Below are positions 47,202 to 56,213 of a DNA stretch of 64,000 nucleotides, piece after piece; the first letter of the stretch is position 1, and the number at the start of each line of letters is the position of its first letter. Both the position numbers and the translations under genes were made by a program. The stretch is from Mycolicibacterium celeriflavum (GTDB taxonomy: Bacteria > Actinomycetota > Actinomycetes > Mycobacteriales > Mycobacteriaceae). The notes beneath the pieces are model-generated. The model saw only the letters and a program-made list of their open reading frames with translations. It did not search any database and was not told the origin of the DNA. Location: positions 186,001 through 250,000 of the forward strand of contig NZ_AP022591.1 in assembly GCF_010731795.1 (NCBI RefSeq). Direction: 5' to 3'.

Positions 47202-47399
47202 GTGGGTGACTTCCTCAGTTGGTGGGACGGCGTCGAGCTGTGGCTCTCCGGCCTGCCGTTCGTCGCCCAGACCGCGGTGGTGATGCCGGTGGTGCTCGCG
47301 CTGGCGTACGGCGTCGCGGTTGTGCTCGACGGCGCCCTCGGCAACGGGATCAGGTTGGTGCGCCACATCCGCCACGACGATGAGGACGTCGACCGGTGA
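47202..47399 (+). CDS. Small membrane protein (Rv2401A-like)
   Basis: A 65-residue protein with one strong membrane helix (about residues 20-43), preceded by an amphipathic Trp-rich N-terminus (FLSWWDGVELWLSGLPF) and followed by a charged tail (RHIRHDDEDVDR). Equivalent in size and place to Rv2401A. Function unknown. Probably leaderless. Confidence 0.8.
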   Translation: MGDFLSWWDGVELWLSGLPFVAQTAVVMPVVLALAYGVAVVLDGALGNGIRLVRHIRHDDEDVDR

Positions 47400-47424
47400 G
47401 CGCTTGCGAGAAGCCGGGTGCGCG

Positions 47425-47514
47425 GTGAGCGGCGGGATGCCGCGGTCGCGGGTGACGTTGGTGCTCGTCATCCTGGTGATCCTGGTGCTCGTCATGTGGC
47501 TGTTCACCCGGTGA
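47425..47514 (+). CDS. Possible 29-residue single-helix membrane peptide
   Basis: The GTG at 47425 opens a short frame, VSGGMPRSR followed by a 17-residue Val/Leu/Ile helix and TR at the end. The positive-inside start and pure hydrophobic core look like a real membrane miniprotein. There is no good ribosome binding site, and it is only 26 bp beyond the previous stop. Confidence 0.45.
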   Translation: MSGGMPRSRVTLVLVILVILVLVMWLFTR

Positions 47515-47568
47515 CACCTGCGAATCCCTCACCGGGCGGCTTGCGCCAACTCTGTTAGGCTTCGCGCC

Positions 47569-47661
47569 ATGCAAACAGCGTCCGGCAACAAGAGCGGCCA
47601 TGTGCTGGCCCTCATTGCCGTGGGTTTGAGCGCTGTCGCCGATGTCTGTTGTTGTTGCTGA
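47569..47661 (+). CDS. Polycysteine leaderless sORF upstream of the sulfate transporter
   Basis: A 30-residue peptide, MQTASGNKSGHVLALIAVGL then SAVADVCCCC, ending in four consecutive Cys codons (47647-47658) and TGA. TAGGCT ends 7 nt before the ATG, so the mRNA should be leaderless. Short ORFs of this kind upstream of sulfur genes are established in mycobacteria as cysteine-responsive attenuators: ribosomes stall at the Cys codons when Cys-tRNA is scarce and the downstream operon is switched on. The operon behind it is subI-cysT-cysW-cysA. Confidence 0.85.
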   Translation: MQTASGNKSGHVLALIAVGLSAVADVCCCC

Positions 47662-47779
47662 CTCCCTGACCCGTCCGCGGTTCGGTGTCGGTGACGGCTG
47701 TGGCATGGCGCGCTCGAGCCGATCCATCGCCTTTCCGTCGGGACGGATTCCGCTGAAATCCCCCAACGAAAGGTCACCG
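47662..47779 (+). promoter_or_regulatory. Attenuator leader between the polycysteine sORF and subI
   Basis: TCGGTGAC (47688-47695) is perfectly complementary to GTCACCGA (47773-47780), which spans the end of the subI ribosome binding site (GAAAGG) and the A of its ATG. A second small hairpin, CCGTC-GG-GACGG, lies near 47735. Ribosome stalling upstream could change this fold; the exact switch needs mapping. Confidence 0.55.
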
Positions 47780-48811
47780 ATGGTCAACATCCGCAAATCC
47801 TGGCGTGCCGCCGCGGCGCTCGCGACCACCGCAACCCTGCTCGCCGCGTGCGGTGGCGGGACGAGCGATGTGCCGGGCGCCGACCGGCAGGGCGGCGACG
47901 CCGAAACCACCCTGACGCTCGTCGCCTACGCCGTGCCCGAACCCGGTTGGCGAGACATCCTCCCGGCGTTCGCGGCCAGCCAAGAAGGTGAAGGCGTGGC
48001 GGTCACGACGTCCTACGGTGCGTCGGGTGATCAGTCGCGCGCGGTGGTCGACGGCAAACCTGCCGACGTCGTGAACTTCTCGGTTGAACCCGACATCACC
48101 CGGCTGGTGGAGGCGGGCAAGGTCACCGAGGACTGGAACGCCGGCGTCACGAAGGGCATCCCGTTCGGCTCGGTCGTTTCGCTGGTTGTCCGCGAGGGCA
48201 ACCCAAAGAACATCAAGGACTGGGACGACCTTCTGCAACCCGGGCTCGAAGTGGTCAGCCCCAGCCCGTTGAGTTCCGGGTCGGCGAAGTGGAACCTGTT
48301 GGCGCCGTATGCCGCCAAGAGCAACGGCGGCCAGAACCCGCAGGCCGGCCTCGAATTCGTGGACAAGCTTGTCACCGAACACATCAAGACCAGGCCGGCG
48401 TCGGGCCGCGAGGCCACCGACCTGTTCCTGCAGGGCACCGGCGATGTGCTGTTGAGCTACGAGAACGAGGCGATCAACGTCGAGCGTCAGGGCAAGCCGG
48501 TCGAACACGTCAACCCGCCGCAGACGTTCAAAATCGAGAATCCCGTCGCCGTGGTCACCTCCAGCGCGCATCAGGACAAGGCGAACGCGCTGAAGAACTT
48601 CCTCTACACCCCGGAGGCCCAGAAGATCTGGGCGCAGGCCGGTTTCCGGCCGGTCGATCCCGCGGTCGCCGAGGACTTCGCGATCGACTTCCCCGCCCCG
48701 CAGAAGCTGTGGACGATCGCCGACCTGGATGGCTGGAGCACCGTCGATCCGGCATTGTTCGACAAGGACAACGGCTCGATCACGAAAATCTACAAACAGG
48801 CGACCGGATGA
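47780..48811 (+). CDS. subI: Sulfate ABC transporter substrate-binding lipoprotein
   Basis: Captures sulfate (or thiosulfate) outside the membrane for the CysTWA importer. The 343 residues begin with a signal peptide and the lipobox LAAC (cysteine about residue 24). The mature protein has the sulfate-binding signatures SYGASGDQSRAVVDG and SPLSSGSAKWNLLAPY. The ATG at 47780 starts the signal peptide; the longer frame upstream overlaps the leader. Overlaps cysT by 4 bp. Confidence 0.95.
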   Translation: MVNIRKSWRAAAALATTATLLAACGGGTSDVPGADRQGGDAETTLTLVAYAVPEPGWRDILPAFAASQEGEGVAVTTSYGASGDQSRAVVDGKPADVVNFSVEPDITRLVEAGKVTEDWNAGVTKGIPFGSVVSLVVREGNPKNIKDWDDLLQPGLEVVSPSPLSSGSAKWNLLAPYAAKSNGGQNPQAGLEFVDKLVTEHIKTRPASGREATDLFLQGTGDVLLSYENEAINVERQGKPVEHVNPPQTFKIENPVAVVTSSAHQDKANALKNFLYTPEAQKIWAQAGFRPVDPAVAEDFAIDFPAPQKLWTIADLDGWSTVDPALFDKDNGSITKIYKQATG

Positions 48812-49635
48812 CGGCTGCGCTCGACCCCGGCATCTTCGCCGGCCGGTACGGCAGCACTCGCCTGCGTGTCGGCGTCGCGACGACGTGGTTGTCGGTGATC
48901 GTGCTGCTGCCGCTGGCCGCGATCGTCTGGCAGTCCGCGGGCGGCGGGTGGGCGGCGTTCTGGGAGGCGGTGACGTCCAACGCGGCGCTGGAATCGTTTC
49001 GCGTGACGTTGACGATCTCGACAGTCGTCGCGGTGGTGAACCTGTTCTTCGGCCTGCTGGTCGCCTGGGTGCTCACCCGCGACGACTTTCCCGGAAAGCG
49101 GTTGGTCGACGCGATCATCGACCTGCCGTTCGCGTTGCCCACCATCGTCGCCAGCCTGGTGATGCTCGCGCTCTACGGCCCGAACAGCCCGGTCGGAGTG
49201 CACATTCAGCACACGAAGTGGGGAGTGGCCACCGCGCTGCTGTTCGTCACGCTGCCGTTCGTGGTGCGCTCGGTGCAGCCGGTGCTGCTCGAACTGGACC
49301 GGGAAGTGGAGGAGGCCGCGGCGTCGCTGGGCGCCGACAACTTCACGATCTTCCGGCTGGTGATCCTGCCCGCGCTGCTGCCGTCGCTGCTGTCGGGTAC
49401 CGGCCTGGCGTTCTCCCGCGCGATCGGCGAGTACGGCTCGGTCGTGCTGATCGGCGGGGCGGTACCGGGGGAGACCGAGGTGTCCTCCCAGTACATCCGT
49501 ACCCTCATCGAATTCGATGACCGGACCGGGGCCGCCGCGGTTTCCATTGTGCTGCTGGCGTTTTCCTTTGTCGTGTTGTTGATCCTGCGCACCGTCGGGG
49601 CTCGCGCCGCCAAGCGGCAGGAGCTCGAGGCATGA
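48808..49635 (+). CDS. cysT: Sulfate ABC transporter permease CysT
   Basis: The 275-residue integral membrane subunit has about six helices and the EAA loop EEAAASLGADNFTIFRLVILP that contacts the ATPase. DLPFALPTIVASLVMLALYG is characteristic of CysT. The ATG overlaps the subI stop, and the stop overlaps cysW (ATGA). Confidence 0.95.
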   Translation: MTAALDPGIFAGRYGSTRLRVGVATTWLSVIVLLPLAAIVWQSAGGGWAAFWEAVTSNAALESFRVTLTISTVVAVVNLFFGLLVAWVLTRDDFPGKRLVDAIIDLPFALPTIVASLVMLALYGPNSPVGVHIQHTKWGVATALLFVTLPFVVRSVQPVLLELDREVEEAAASLGADNFTIFRLVILPALLPSLLSGTGLAFSRAIGEYGSVVLIGGAVPGETEVSSQYIRTLIEFDDRTGAAAVSIVLLAFSFVVLLILRTVGARAAKRQELEA

Positions 49636-50444
49636 TCCTTTCACCTGCGGCGCGGTACGTGCTGCGCATCGTCGCACTCGGCTACCTGCTGGTGCTGCTG
49701 GTCGTGCCCGTCGGGCTGATCCTGTGGCGCACCTTCGCGCCCGGCATCGGCACCTTCGTCGAGTCGATCACCACGCCGGCGGCGATCTCGGCGCTTCACC
49801 TTTCGCTGCTGGTGGTCGCGATCGTCGTGCCGCTCAATGTGATCTTCGGGGTGCCGACGGCTCTGGTGCTGGCGCGCAACCGGTTTCGTGGCAAGAGCCT
49901 GCTCCAGGCGGTCATCGACCTGCCGTTCGCGGTGTCTCCGGTGGTGGTCGGTGTCGCATTGATCCTGTTGTGGGGCAGCGCCGGAGCGTTCGGCTTCGTC
50001 GAAAACAACCTCGGTCTCAAGATCATCTTCGGTTTGCCGGGCATCGTGTTGGCGAGCATCTTCGTCACCGTGCCGTACGTCATCCGCGAGGTCGAGCCCG
50101 TCCTGCATGAGCTGGGCACCGACCAGGAGGAGGCGGCGTCGACGCTGGGTTCGAGCTCGTGGCAGACGTTCTGGCGGGTCACCCTGCCCTCGATCAAGTG
50201 GGGCCTGATGTACGGCGTGGTCCTGACCGTGGCCCGTACCCTCGGCGAGTACGGGGCGGTGATCATGGTGTCGTCGAACCTGCCGGGTACCTCGCAGACG
50301 CTGACCCTGCTGGTGTCGGACCGCCATGCGCGCGGCGCGGAATACGGCGCCTACGCGATCTCGACGCTGCTGATGGCGGTGGCGGTGATCGTGTTGATCG
50401 CTCAGGTGATTCTCGACGCCCGCCGCCAGAAGACGACCGAGTAG
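49632..50444 (+). CDS. cysW: Sulfate ABC transporter permease CysW
   Basis: The second permease, 270 residues, about six helices, with [20 protein letters not shown] and the EAA loop [21 protein letters not shown]. It forms the heterodimeric channel with CysT. The ATG overlaps the cysT stop; cysA follows after 17 bp. Confidence 0.95.
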   Translation: MILSPAARYVLRIVALGYLLVLLVVPVGLILWRTFAPGIGTFVESITTPAAISALHLSLLVVAIVVPLNVIFGVPTALVLARNRFRGKSLLQAVIDLPFAVSPVVVGVALILLWGSAGAFGFVENNLGLKIIFGLPGIVLASIFVTVPYVIREVEPVLHELGTDQEEAASTLGSSSWQTFWRVTLPSIKWGLMYGVVLTVARTLGEYGAVIMVSSNLPGTSQTLTLLVSDRHARGAEYGAYAISTLLMAVAVIVLIAQVILDARRQKTTE

Positions 50445-50461
50445 AACAGGAGACGACGGCT

Positions 50462-51508
50462 GTGCCGAACGCGATCACCGTGGAGGGCGCCAACAAGCGC
50501 TACGGCGACTTCGCCGCGCTCGACAACGTCGACTTCGACGTGCCCGCCGGTTCGCTCACCGCGCTGCTGGGGCCCAGCGGTTCGGGCAAGTCCACCCTGC
50601 TGCGCGCGATCGCCGGCCTGGACCAGCCCGACAGCGGGACCATCACGATCAACGGCCGCGACGTCACCAAGATCCCGCCGCAGCGACGCGGCATCGGCTT
50701 CGTCTTCCAGCACTACGCCGCGTTCAAGCACCTGACCGTCCGCGACAACGTCGCGTTCGGACTCAAGATCCGCAAACGGTCGAAGGCCGAGATCGCCGAG
50801 AAGGTCGACAATCTCCTTGAAGTCGTTGGGCTGACGGGTTTTCAGACCCGATACCCGAACCAGCTCTCCGGCGGTCAGCGTCAGCGCATGGCGCTTGCCC
50901 GCGCGCTCGCGGTGGACCCGCAGGTGCTGCTGCTCGATGAGCCGTTCGGCGCGCTGGACGCCAAGGTGCGCGAGGATCTGCGGGCGTGGCTGCGCCGCCT
51001 GCATGACGAGGTGCATGTGACGACGGTATTGGTCACCCATGACCAATCCGAGGCCCTCGACGTCGCCGACCGGATCGCGGTGCTCAACAAGGGCCGTATC
51101 GAGCAGATCGGTTCACCGACACAGGTGTACGACGAGCCGGCGAACGCGTTCGTGATGTCGTTCCTCGGTGCCGTGTCGTTGCTGAACGGGGCCCTGGTGC
51201 GCCCGCACGACATCCGGGTGGGGCGCACGCCCGAGATGGCGATCGCCTCGATCGACGACTCGGTGCAGAGCGCCGGCGTGGTGCGCGCGGTCATCGACCG
51301 GATCGTCATGCTGGGCTTCGAAGTTCGCGTCGAAATGACCAACGCCGCAACGCAGACGCCGTTCACCGCGCAGATCACCCGCGGCGACGCCGAGGCGCTC
51401 GGACTGCGGGAAGGCGACACCGTGTACGTGCGTGCCACCCGCGTGCCGTCGATTCCCGCCGGCACCGAACTGCCGACGGCCGACACGCCACCGACGACGA
51501 GGCGCTGA
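50462..51508 (+). CDS. cysA: Sulfate ABC transporter ATP-binding protein CysA
   Basis: The 348-residue ATPase drives sulfate import. It has Walker [10 protein letters not shown], the Q-loop region [16 protein letters not shown], signature [16 protein letters not shown], Walker [13 protein letters not shown] and the H-loop LVTHD. The C-terminal about 110 residues form a TOBE-like domain. The GTG at 50462 follows GGAGACGACGGCT; the frame extends upstream into cysW but without homology. Confidence 0.96.
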   Translation: MPNAITVEGANKRYGDFAALDNVDFDVPAGSLTALLGPSGSGKSTLLRAIAGLDQPDSGTITINGRDVTKIPPQRRGIGFVFQHYAAFKHLTVRDNVAFGLKIRKRSKAEIAEKVDNLLEVVGLTGFQTRYPNQLSGGQRQRMALARALAVDPQVLLLDEPFGALDAKVREDLRAWLRRLHDEVHVTTVLVTHDQSEALDVADRIAVLNKGRIEQIGSPTQVYDEPANAFVMSFLGAVSLLNGALVRPHDIRVGRTPEMAIASIDDSVQSAGVVRAVIDRIVMLGFEVRVEMTNAATQTPFTAQITRGDAEALGLREGDTVYVRATRVPSIPAGTELPTADTPPTTRR

Positions 51509-51552
51509 GGGGCAAACTCGGGGCGCGGGCACCCTGAGAACTCGCGGCCGAA

Positions 51553-51572
51553 GATGAGGCAAACGCCTCATC
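51553..51572 (+). terminator. Hairpin downstream of the cysA operon
   Basis: A perfect 8-bp stem GATGAGGC / GCCTCATC with a 4-nt AAAC loop, extendable by CCGAA/TTCGG around a bulge. It lies 44 bp after the cysA stop and 33 bp before the next ATG, so it either ends the sulfate operon or lies in the leader of the methyltransferase gene. Confidence 0.5.
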
Positions 51573-51605
51573 CCGTTCGGGCGCGGGGCTGGTTCAGTAG
51601 CTCGA

Positions 51606-52682
51606 ATGGACGCATTGCGCACACCTGCCGAGGTCGATCCGGACAAGCTCATGGCCTTCGTGTTCCGCGCTGTCGAGGAGGCCGGCGCCGCACTCAACTG
51701 TGCGCTGGTTGTCATGGGTGACCGACTCGGGTACTACCGGTCACTGGCCGAGCACGGGCCCAGCACCGTCGCTGAGTTGGCAGAACGCACCGACACCGAC
51801 GAGCGTTACGCCAGGGAATGGCTCAACGCCCAAGCTGCGGGGTCGTTCGTGGAGTACGAACCGTCGACTGCGCGCTATCGGCTGCCGCCCGAGCAGGCGG
51901 TGGCACTCACCGACGAGACCAGCCCGGCCTTCGTCACCGGCCTGTTCCAGATCGCACACGGCACCGCAAGGGACGCAGGGCGCATCATCGAAGCGGCCGG
52001 CACCGGGCGCGGCGTCGGATGGGGCGAGCACAACTCCGACGTCCACGTCGGGTGTGAACGGTTCTTTCGCCCGACCTACGCCGCGCACGTGGTCGCCGAC
52101 TGGATCCCGGCACTGGACGGTGTCGTGGACAAGCTGGTGCGCGGTGCCAGGGTGGCCGACGTCGGCTGCGGCCATGGGGCGTCGACAATCCTGATGGCTC
52201 AAGCCTTTCCGGCCTCGACGTTCATCGGGACAGACGGTCACGCAGAATCCGTCGCGGTGGCCCGTGAGCGGGGCGCCGCGACGGGAACGACGTCGGTCAG
52301 TTTCCAGACCGCGCCCGCGGACGGCTTCGGCGGCGGGCCGTACGACCTGGTCACGATGTTCGACTGCCTGCATGACATGGGCGATCCGATCGGCGCGGCA
52401 CGCCATGTGCGGGACGTCATCGCCGAGGACGGCACGTGGATGGTGGTCGAACCGGCCGCCGGCGACCGGGTCGAAGACAACCTGAACCCGATCGGACGCG
52501 CCTACTACGGCTTCTCCACGCTGCTGTGCACGCCGTCGTCGCTGTCGCAGCCGGTCGGACTCGCATTGGGCACTCAGGCCGGTCCCGCCCGTATCCGCGA
52601 CGTCGTGACGACCGCCGGGTTCAGCGGTTTCCGACTCGCGGCCCAGACCCCGTTCAACAACGTGTTCGAGATCCGGCCCTGA
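51606..52682 (+). CDS. SAM-dependent methyltransferase with winged-helix dimerisation domain
   Basis: The 358 residues have an N-terminal winged-helix domain (ALVVMGDRLGYYRSLAEHGPSTVAELAE), as in small-molecule O-methyltransferases and Rv2258c-like proteins, and a C-terminal Rossmann domain with the SAM motif VADVGCGHGASTI and the acidic strand end FIGTDGH. Substrate unknown. It interrupts the sulfur gene cluster and faces the chelatase gene with only 5 bp between their stops. No ribosome binding site is obvious. Confidence 0.87.
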   Translation: MDALRTPAEVDPDKLMAFVFRAVEEAGAALNCALVVMGDRLGYYRSLAEHGPSTVAELAERTDTDERYAREWLNAQAAGSFVEYEPSTARYRLPPEQAVALTDETSPAFVTGLFQIAHGTARDAGRIIEAAGTGRGVGWGEHNSDVHVGCERFFRPTYAAHVVADWIPALDGVVDKLVRGARVADVGCGHGASTILMAQAFPASTFIGTDGHAESVAVARERGAATGTTSVSFQTAPADGFGGGPYDLVTMFDCLHDMGDPIGAARHVRDVIAEDGTWMVVEPAAGDRVEDNLNPIGRAYYGFSTLLCTPSSLSQPVGLALGTQAGPARIRDVVTTAGFSGFRLAAQTPFNNVFEIRP

Positions 52683-52687
52683 GGAAT

Positions 52688-53455
52688 TCAGGCGGCGGCG
52701 ACCGCCCCCGCGGCGACTGGAGCCTCTGCGCCGACCGCGGCGGCCGCGGCTATTGCGTCAAAGCGGTCCAGCACCGTCGCGGCGACCAAGTTGTGCGAGC
52801 CCAGCGGTTCGGTCATCGAAATGCCGTTCGCTGCGGCGTACGCCCTCACCCGGTCGGTGATGCGGCCGTGCGCCAAAAACCAGGGGGCGATGACGAGGCG
52901 CTCGGCGCCGTCGGCCCGCAGCCGCTCCGTGGCGTCGGCGACGCCAGGGTAGGCACCGGTAGCGAAGGCGATCTGCGTTCCGCACCAACGAGTTCCGGCA
53001 ACCAGGCCGTGCGCCACCGTCGCGGTGCGCGCGTTGGCGGCTTCGCTGGAGGTGCCGACCGCGACGACGATCACCCCGAGCCCGTCGTCGTCAGGGGAGA
53101 CCCCGGCCTCGGCGAGACGCCGGCGGAACACCGTCATCAGGGCCGGGTCCTCGCCGAGAACGTCGGCCCGGTCCACCACGGCACCGGACTCCTCGATGAC
53201 GGCGGGAATGTCGATCCGCGCGTGGAAGGCATCGGCGAGCAGGAACGGGACCACGACACCGGGGCCGTCCAGCTCGCGCAAAGTGTCACTCAGGTAAGGC
53301 CCGTTCTGTTCGAGGAACGCCGCGCGGACGTCCAGCCACGGCCGCAGCCGCCGGATCCGGCCCGCCACCGCATGCGTCACCGCCGCCGACCGGGGGTCGG
53401 CGCTGCCGTGGGCCGTCAGCACCAGAGCGCGGCGGGCGGGTGCCAGCACCGTCAC
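52688..53455 (-). CDS. Sirohydrochlorin chelatase (CbiX/SirB-like)
   Basis: Inserts iron into sirohydrochlorin to make siroheme, the cofactor of the sulfite reductase encoded two genes upstream. The 255 residues contain two related halves; the N-terminal half has the metal-binding LVLTAHGSADPRS and the C-terminal half VIVVAVGTSSEAANA. The GTG at 53455 overlaps the cysH stop (GTGA). Rv2393 (che1) is the positional equivalent. Iron rather than cobalt specificity is inferred from context. Confidence 0.88.
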   Translation of the reverse strand: MTVLAPARRALVLTAHGSADPRSAAVTHAVAGRIRRLRPWLDVRAAFLEQNGPYLSDTLRELDGPGVVVPFLLADAFHARIDIPAVIEESGAVVDRADVLGEDPALMTVFRRRLAEAGVSPDDDGLGVIVVAVGTSSEAANARTATVAHGLVAGTRWCGTQIAFATGAYPGVADATERLRADGAERLVIAPWFLAHGRITDRVRAYAAANGISMTEPLGSHNLVAATVLDRFDAIAAAAAVGAEAPVAAGAVAAA

Positions 53456-54156
53456 GACGCGTGCAGCCCGCATTCGACCTTGCCGGTGCCGGCCCACCGG
53501 CCGCTGCGCGGATCGGCGCCCTCGACCGGTTTCGCCGTGCACGGCGCGCAGCCGATCGACGGATAACCTTCGTCCACAAGCGGATTGACGAGCACACCGT
53601 TGGCATCGATGTAGGCCTGCATGTCCTCGTCGGTCCAGGCCGCCAACGGGTTGATCTTCACCAGCCCGAATGCCTTGTCCCAGCTGATCAGTGGCGCGTT
53701 GGCACGCGTGGGTGCCTCGACCCGGCGGATGCCGGTCACCCATGCGGAGTATCCGCGCAGCGCCGCCGACAGCGGTTCGACCTTGCGCATCCGGCAGCAT
53801 TCGTTGGGCTCGCGGGCGAACAGGTCCTTGCCGAACAACTCGTCCTGCTCGGCCACACTGTTCTGCGGTCTGACATTGACGACGTTGACGTCGTAGACCG
53901 CCTCGACGGCGTCGCGGGTGCCGATGGTCTCCACGAAGTGGTAACCGGTGTCGAGAAACAGGACGTCGACGCCGGGCCGCACCTTGGCGGCCAGGTCGAC
54001 GAGCACCGCATCCTGCATGTTCGACGCCACGATGTAGTTGCCGCCGAAATTCTCATCGGTCCAGCGCAGCAGTTCGAGTGCGCTGGCCCCGTCGAGTTCG
54101 GCCACACCGCGCTCGGCCAACGCCTGCAGGTCGTCCTCTGTCATCAACTCCGTCAC
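53452..54156 (-). CDS. cysH: Adenosine 5'-phosphosulfate reductase
   Basis: Reduces APS to sulfite in assimilatory sulfate reduction. In the 234 residues the paired cysteines Cys120-Cys121 (NECCRMRKV) and Cys203/Cys206 (GCAPCT) bind a [4Fe-4S] cluster, which marks it as an APS rather than PAPS reductase. The catalytic cysteine is Cys229 in the C-terminal ECGLH. The GTG at 54156 overlaps the nirA stop; an ATG at 54144 is an alternative. It lies in the nirA-cysH-chelatase operon. Confidence 0.95.
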   Translation of the reverse strand: MTELMTEDDLQALAERGVAELDGASALELLRWTDENFGGNYIVASNMQDAVLVDLAAKVRPGVDVLFLDTGYHFVETIGTRDAVEAVYDVNVVNVRPQNSVAEQDELFGKDLFAREPNECCRMRKVEPLSAALRGYSAWVTGIRRVEAPTRANAPLISWDKAFGLVKINPLAAWTDEDMQAYIDANGVLVNPLVDEGYPSIGCAPCTAKPVEGADPRSGRWAGTGKVECGLHAS

Positions 54157-55859
54157 CTCAGGTCCGCCTCGTCTGCTCGTATGGCCCACGTAGCGAAACG
54201 CTCGCCCTGCTCCCTTTGTTTCACGAAGTTCCGGACGACCCGGTCGATGTAGTCGCCGAGCTCGGAGGACAGCACCTTGTGCTGACGCAGCTTGCGGCCG
54301 AAGCCGCTGTCCAGACCGAGGCTGCCGCCCAGGTGGACCTGGAACCCCTCGACCGAACCGCCGTCGCCGTCGTCGACCATCTGGCCCTTGAACCCGATGT
54401 CGGCGACCTGAATGCGCGCGCACGAGTTCGGGCAGCCGTTGATGTTGATCGTGATCGGCACGTCGAGCTGGGCGTTGATGTCCTCGAGCCGCTTCTCCAG
54501 CTCGGGCACCAGCCCCTGAGCCCGGGTACGCGTCTCGGTGAACGACAGCTTGCAGAACTCGATGCCGGTGCAGGCCATCAGGTTCTTGCGCCAGTGCGAC
54601 GGCTGCGGCGGCAACCCGAGCGCCTCGAGGCCGGCGGACAGCTCGTCGACCTTGTCGTCGGGCACATCGAGGATGATCAACTTCTGATAGGGCGTGAATC
54701 GGATCCGGTCCGAGCCCGCCGCTTCGGCGAGATCGGCGACCTTTCTCAGGATCGTGCCGGACACACGGCCCGCGACCGGCGCGACGCCGACGGCGTTGCG
54801 CCCGTTCTTGAGCTTCTGAATGCCGACGTGGTCGATCGGATGCTTGACCGGTTCGGGGGCGGGCCCGTCGATGAGCTTGCGCCCGAGGTACTCCTGTTCG
54901 AGAACTTCCCTGAACTTCTCGACGCCCCAGTCTTTGATCAGGAACTTCAGCCGAGCCTTGGACCGCAGCCGCCGGTACCCGTAGTCGCGGAACACCGCGG
55001 TGACGGCCTCCCACACGTCGGGCACCTCGTCGAGCGGAACCCACGCACCCAGTCGCTGCGCCAGCATCGGGTTGGTGGACAGGCCACCACCCACCCACAG
55101 ATCGAGCCCCGGACCGTGTTCGGGATGGTCGACCCCGATGAAGGAGATGTCGTTGACCTCGTGGGCGACGTCCTGCAACCCGGAGATCGCGGTCTTGTAC
55201 TTGCGCGGCAAATTCGAGTACTCGGGATTGCCGATGTAGCGGCGCACGATCTCGTCGAGCGCAGGCGTCGGATCGAGCACCTCGTCGAGGGACAACCCCG
55301 CCAGCGGCGAGCCCAGCATGCCGCGCGGGCAGTCCCCGCAGGCCTCGGTGGTCTGCAGGCCGTGAGCGGCCAGCCGCTCCCAGATCTCTGGCACGTTCTC
55401 GATCTCGAGCCAGTGATACTGCAGGTTCATCCGGTCGGAGATGTCGGCGGTGTCGCGCGCGAAATCGGTGGAGATCTCGCCCAGCGTGCGCAGCGCGGCG
55501 GCGGTGAGCGCCTTGCCGTCGCAGCGCACCCGCATCATGAAGTACTTGGCCTCGAGCAGGTCGGCGTTCTCGTCGCCGGTCCAGGTGCCGTCGTAGCCCT
55601 GCTCGCGCTGGGTGTACAGACCCATCCAGCGGAAGCGGCCGCGCAGGTCCGTCTTGTCGATGCCGTCGAAGCCGGTCTTGGAGTAGATGTCGAGGATGCG
55701 GGCGCGCACGTTGAGCGCGTCATCGTCCTTCTTCAACTGCTCGTTACCGTTGAGCGGTTCGCGGTAGCCGAGCTTCCACTGGCCCTCGGCACGGGGGCGC
55801 TTGGCGGACGCCGGCGAGCCGGCTGGTGTACGGCGTGGTTTGGATTCCGCTGTGGTCAT
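54153..55859 (-). CDS. nirA: Ferredoxin-dependent sulfite reductase (NirA/SirA)
   Basis: Six-electron reduction of sulfite to sulfide. The 568 residues have the duplicated sulfite/nitrite reductase fold. The siroheme-Fe4S4 cysteines are in MACTGIEFCKL and NGCPNSCARIQ. The N-terminal 30 residues are basic and variable. The name nirA is historical; sulfite is the substrate of the M. tuberculosis enzyme. The ATG follows GAGGAG, which lies inside a leader hairpin. It is the first gene of the operon behind a polycysteine sORF. Confidence 0.95.
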   Translation of the reverse strand: MTTAESKPRRTPAGSPASAKRPRAEGQWKLGYREPLNGNEQLKKDDDALNVRARILDIYSKTGFDGIDKTDLRGRFRWMGLYTQREQGYDGTWTGDENADLLEAKYFMMRVRCDGKALTAAALRTLGEISTDFARDTADISDRMNLQYHWLEIENVPEIWERLAAHGLQTTEACGDCPRGMLGSPLAGLSLDEVLDPTPALDEIVRRYIGNPEYSNLPRKYKTAISGLQDVAHEVNDISFIGVDHPEHGPGLDLWVGGGLSTNPMLAQRLGAWVPLDEVPDVWEAVTAVFRDYGYRRLRSKARLKFLIKDWGVEKFREVLEQEYLGRKLIDGPAPEPVKHPIDHVGIQKLKNGRNAVGVAPVAGRVSGTILRKVADLAEAAGSDRIRFTPYQKLIILDVPDDKVDELSAGLEALGLPPQPSHWRKNLMACTGIEFCKLSFTETRTRAQGLVPELEKRLEDINAQLDVPITININGCPNSCARIQVADIGFKGQMVDDGDGGSVEGFQVHLGGSLGLDSGFGRKLRQHKVLSSELGDYIDRVVRNFVKQREQGERFATWAIRADEADLR

Positions 55860-55971
55860 GGTCGTGGCTCCTCTGTGGAGCCGGATCGCGCGACATCACC
55901 GGGGCTGTCCGGCGGCGCAGATCCGGCGGCCAGCTGAAATACGGGGTGGGCTGGGTCCTAGGGATCAAGCG
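55860..55971 (-). promoter_or_regulatory. Two-state attenuator leader of nirA-cysH
   Basis: Read on the minus strand, GGCTCC-ACAGA-GGAGCC (55882-55866) forms a hairpin whose 3' arm contains the GGAG of the nirA ribosome binding site. Just upstream, GCCGGATC (55927-55920) is perfectly complementary to GATCCGGC (55887-55880), which takes the GGC of the first hairpin's 5' arm. The two stems are therefore mutually exclusive over three bases, an antisequestor/sequestor layout suited to ribosome-stalling control. Confidence 0.65.
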
Positions 55972-56067
55972 TCAGGGCAGACAACAACAGCTACAAACGC
56001 GCTTGAAATCGACATGCCGCCGCGCCACCAGGGCTACACGCTGGGGGAAGCTGCGGACGGCGGTCAC
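55972..56067 (-). CDS. Polycysteine leaderless sORF upstream of nirA
   Basis: The GTG at 56067 gives a 31-residue peptide ending RVCSCCCLP, with four Cys codons in five positions (55995-55981) close to its TGA. CACAAT ends 7 nt before the GTG, so the mRNA should be leaderless. The frame stays open upstream to an ATG at 56157, but that start overlaps the divergent hemW promoter. It is the partner in kind of the sORF at 47569, so sulfate uptake and reduction are both tied to cysteine supply. Confidence 0.78.
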   Translation of the reverse strand: MTAVRSFPQRVALVARRHVDFKRVCSCCCLP

Positions 56068-56213
56068 ATGCCCAATTGTGCCACGGACACCGGCATATGC
56101 CCTAACCGGGCAGAATTTGCGGTCACGGTGAGCGGAAACCGCGCATCGAGGCTGCAATCACGCAGCAGAAGTACGAGCGGGCGCCTGCGTGGGTGCAATC
56201 TCGCGGCCAGGCG

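Noticed and set aside
54078..55937. A 619-residue open frame antisense to nirA
   Set aside because: Shadow frame produced by high third-position GC of nirA; no homology or ribosome binding site.
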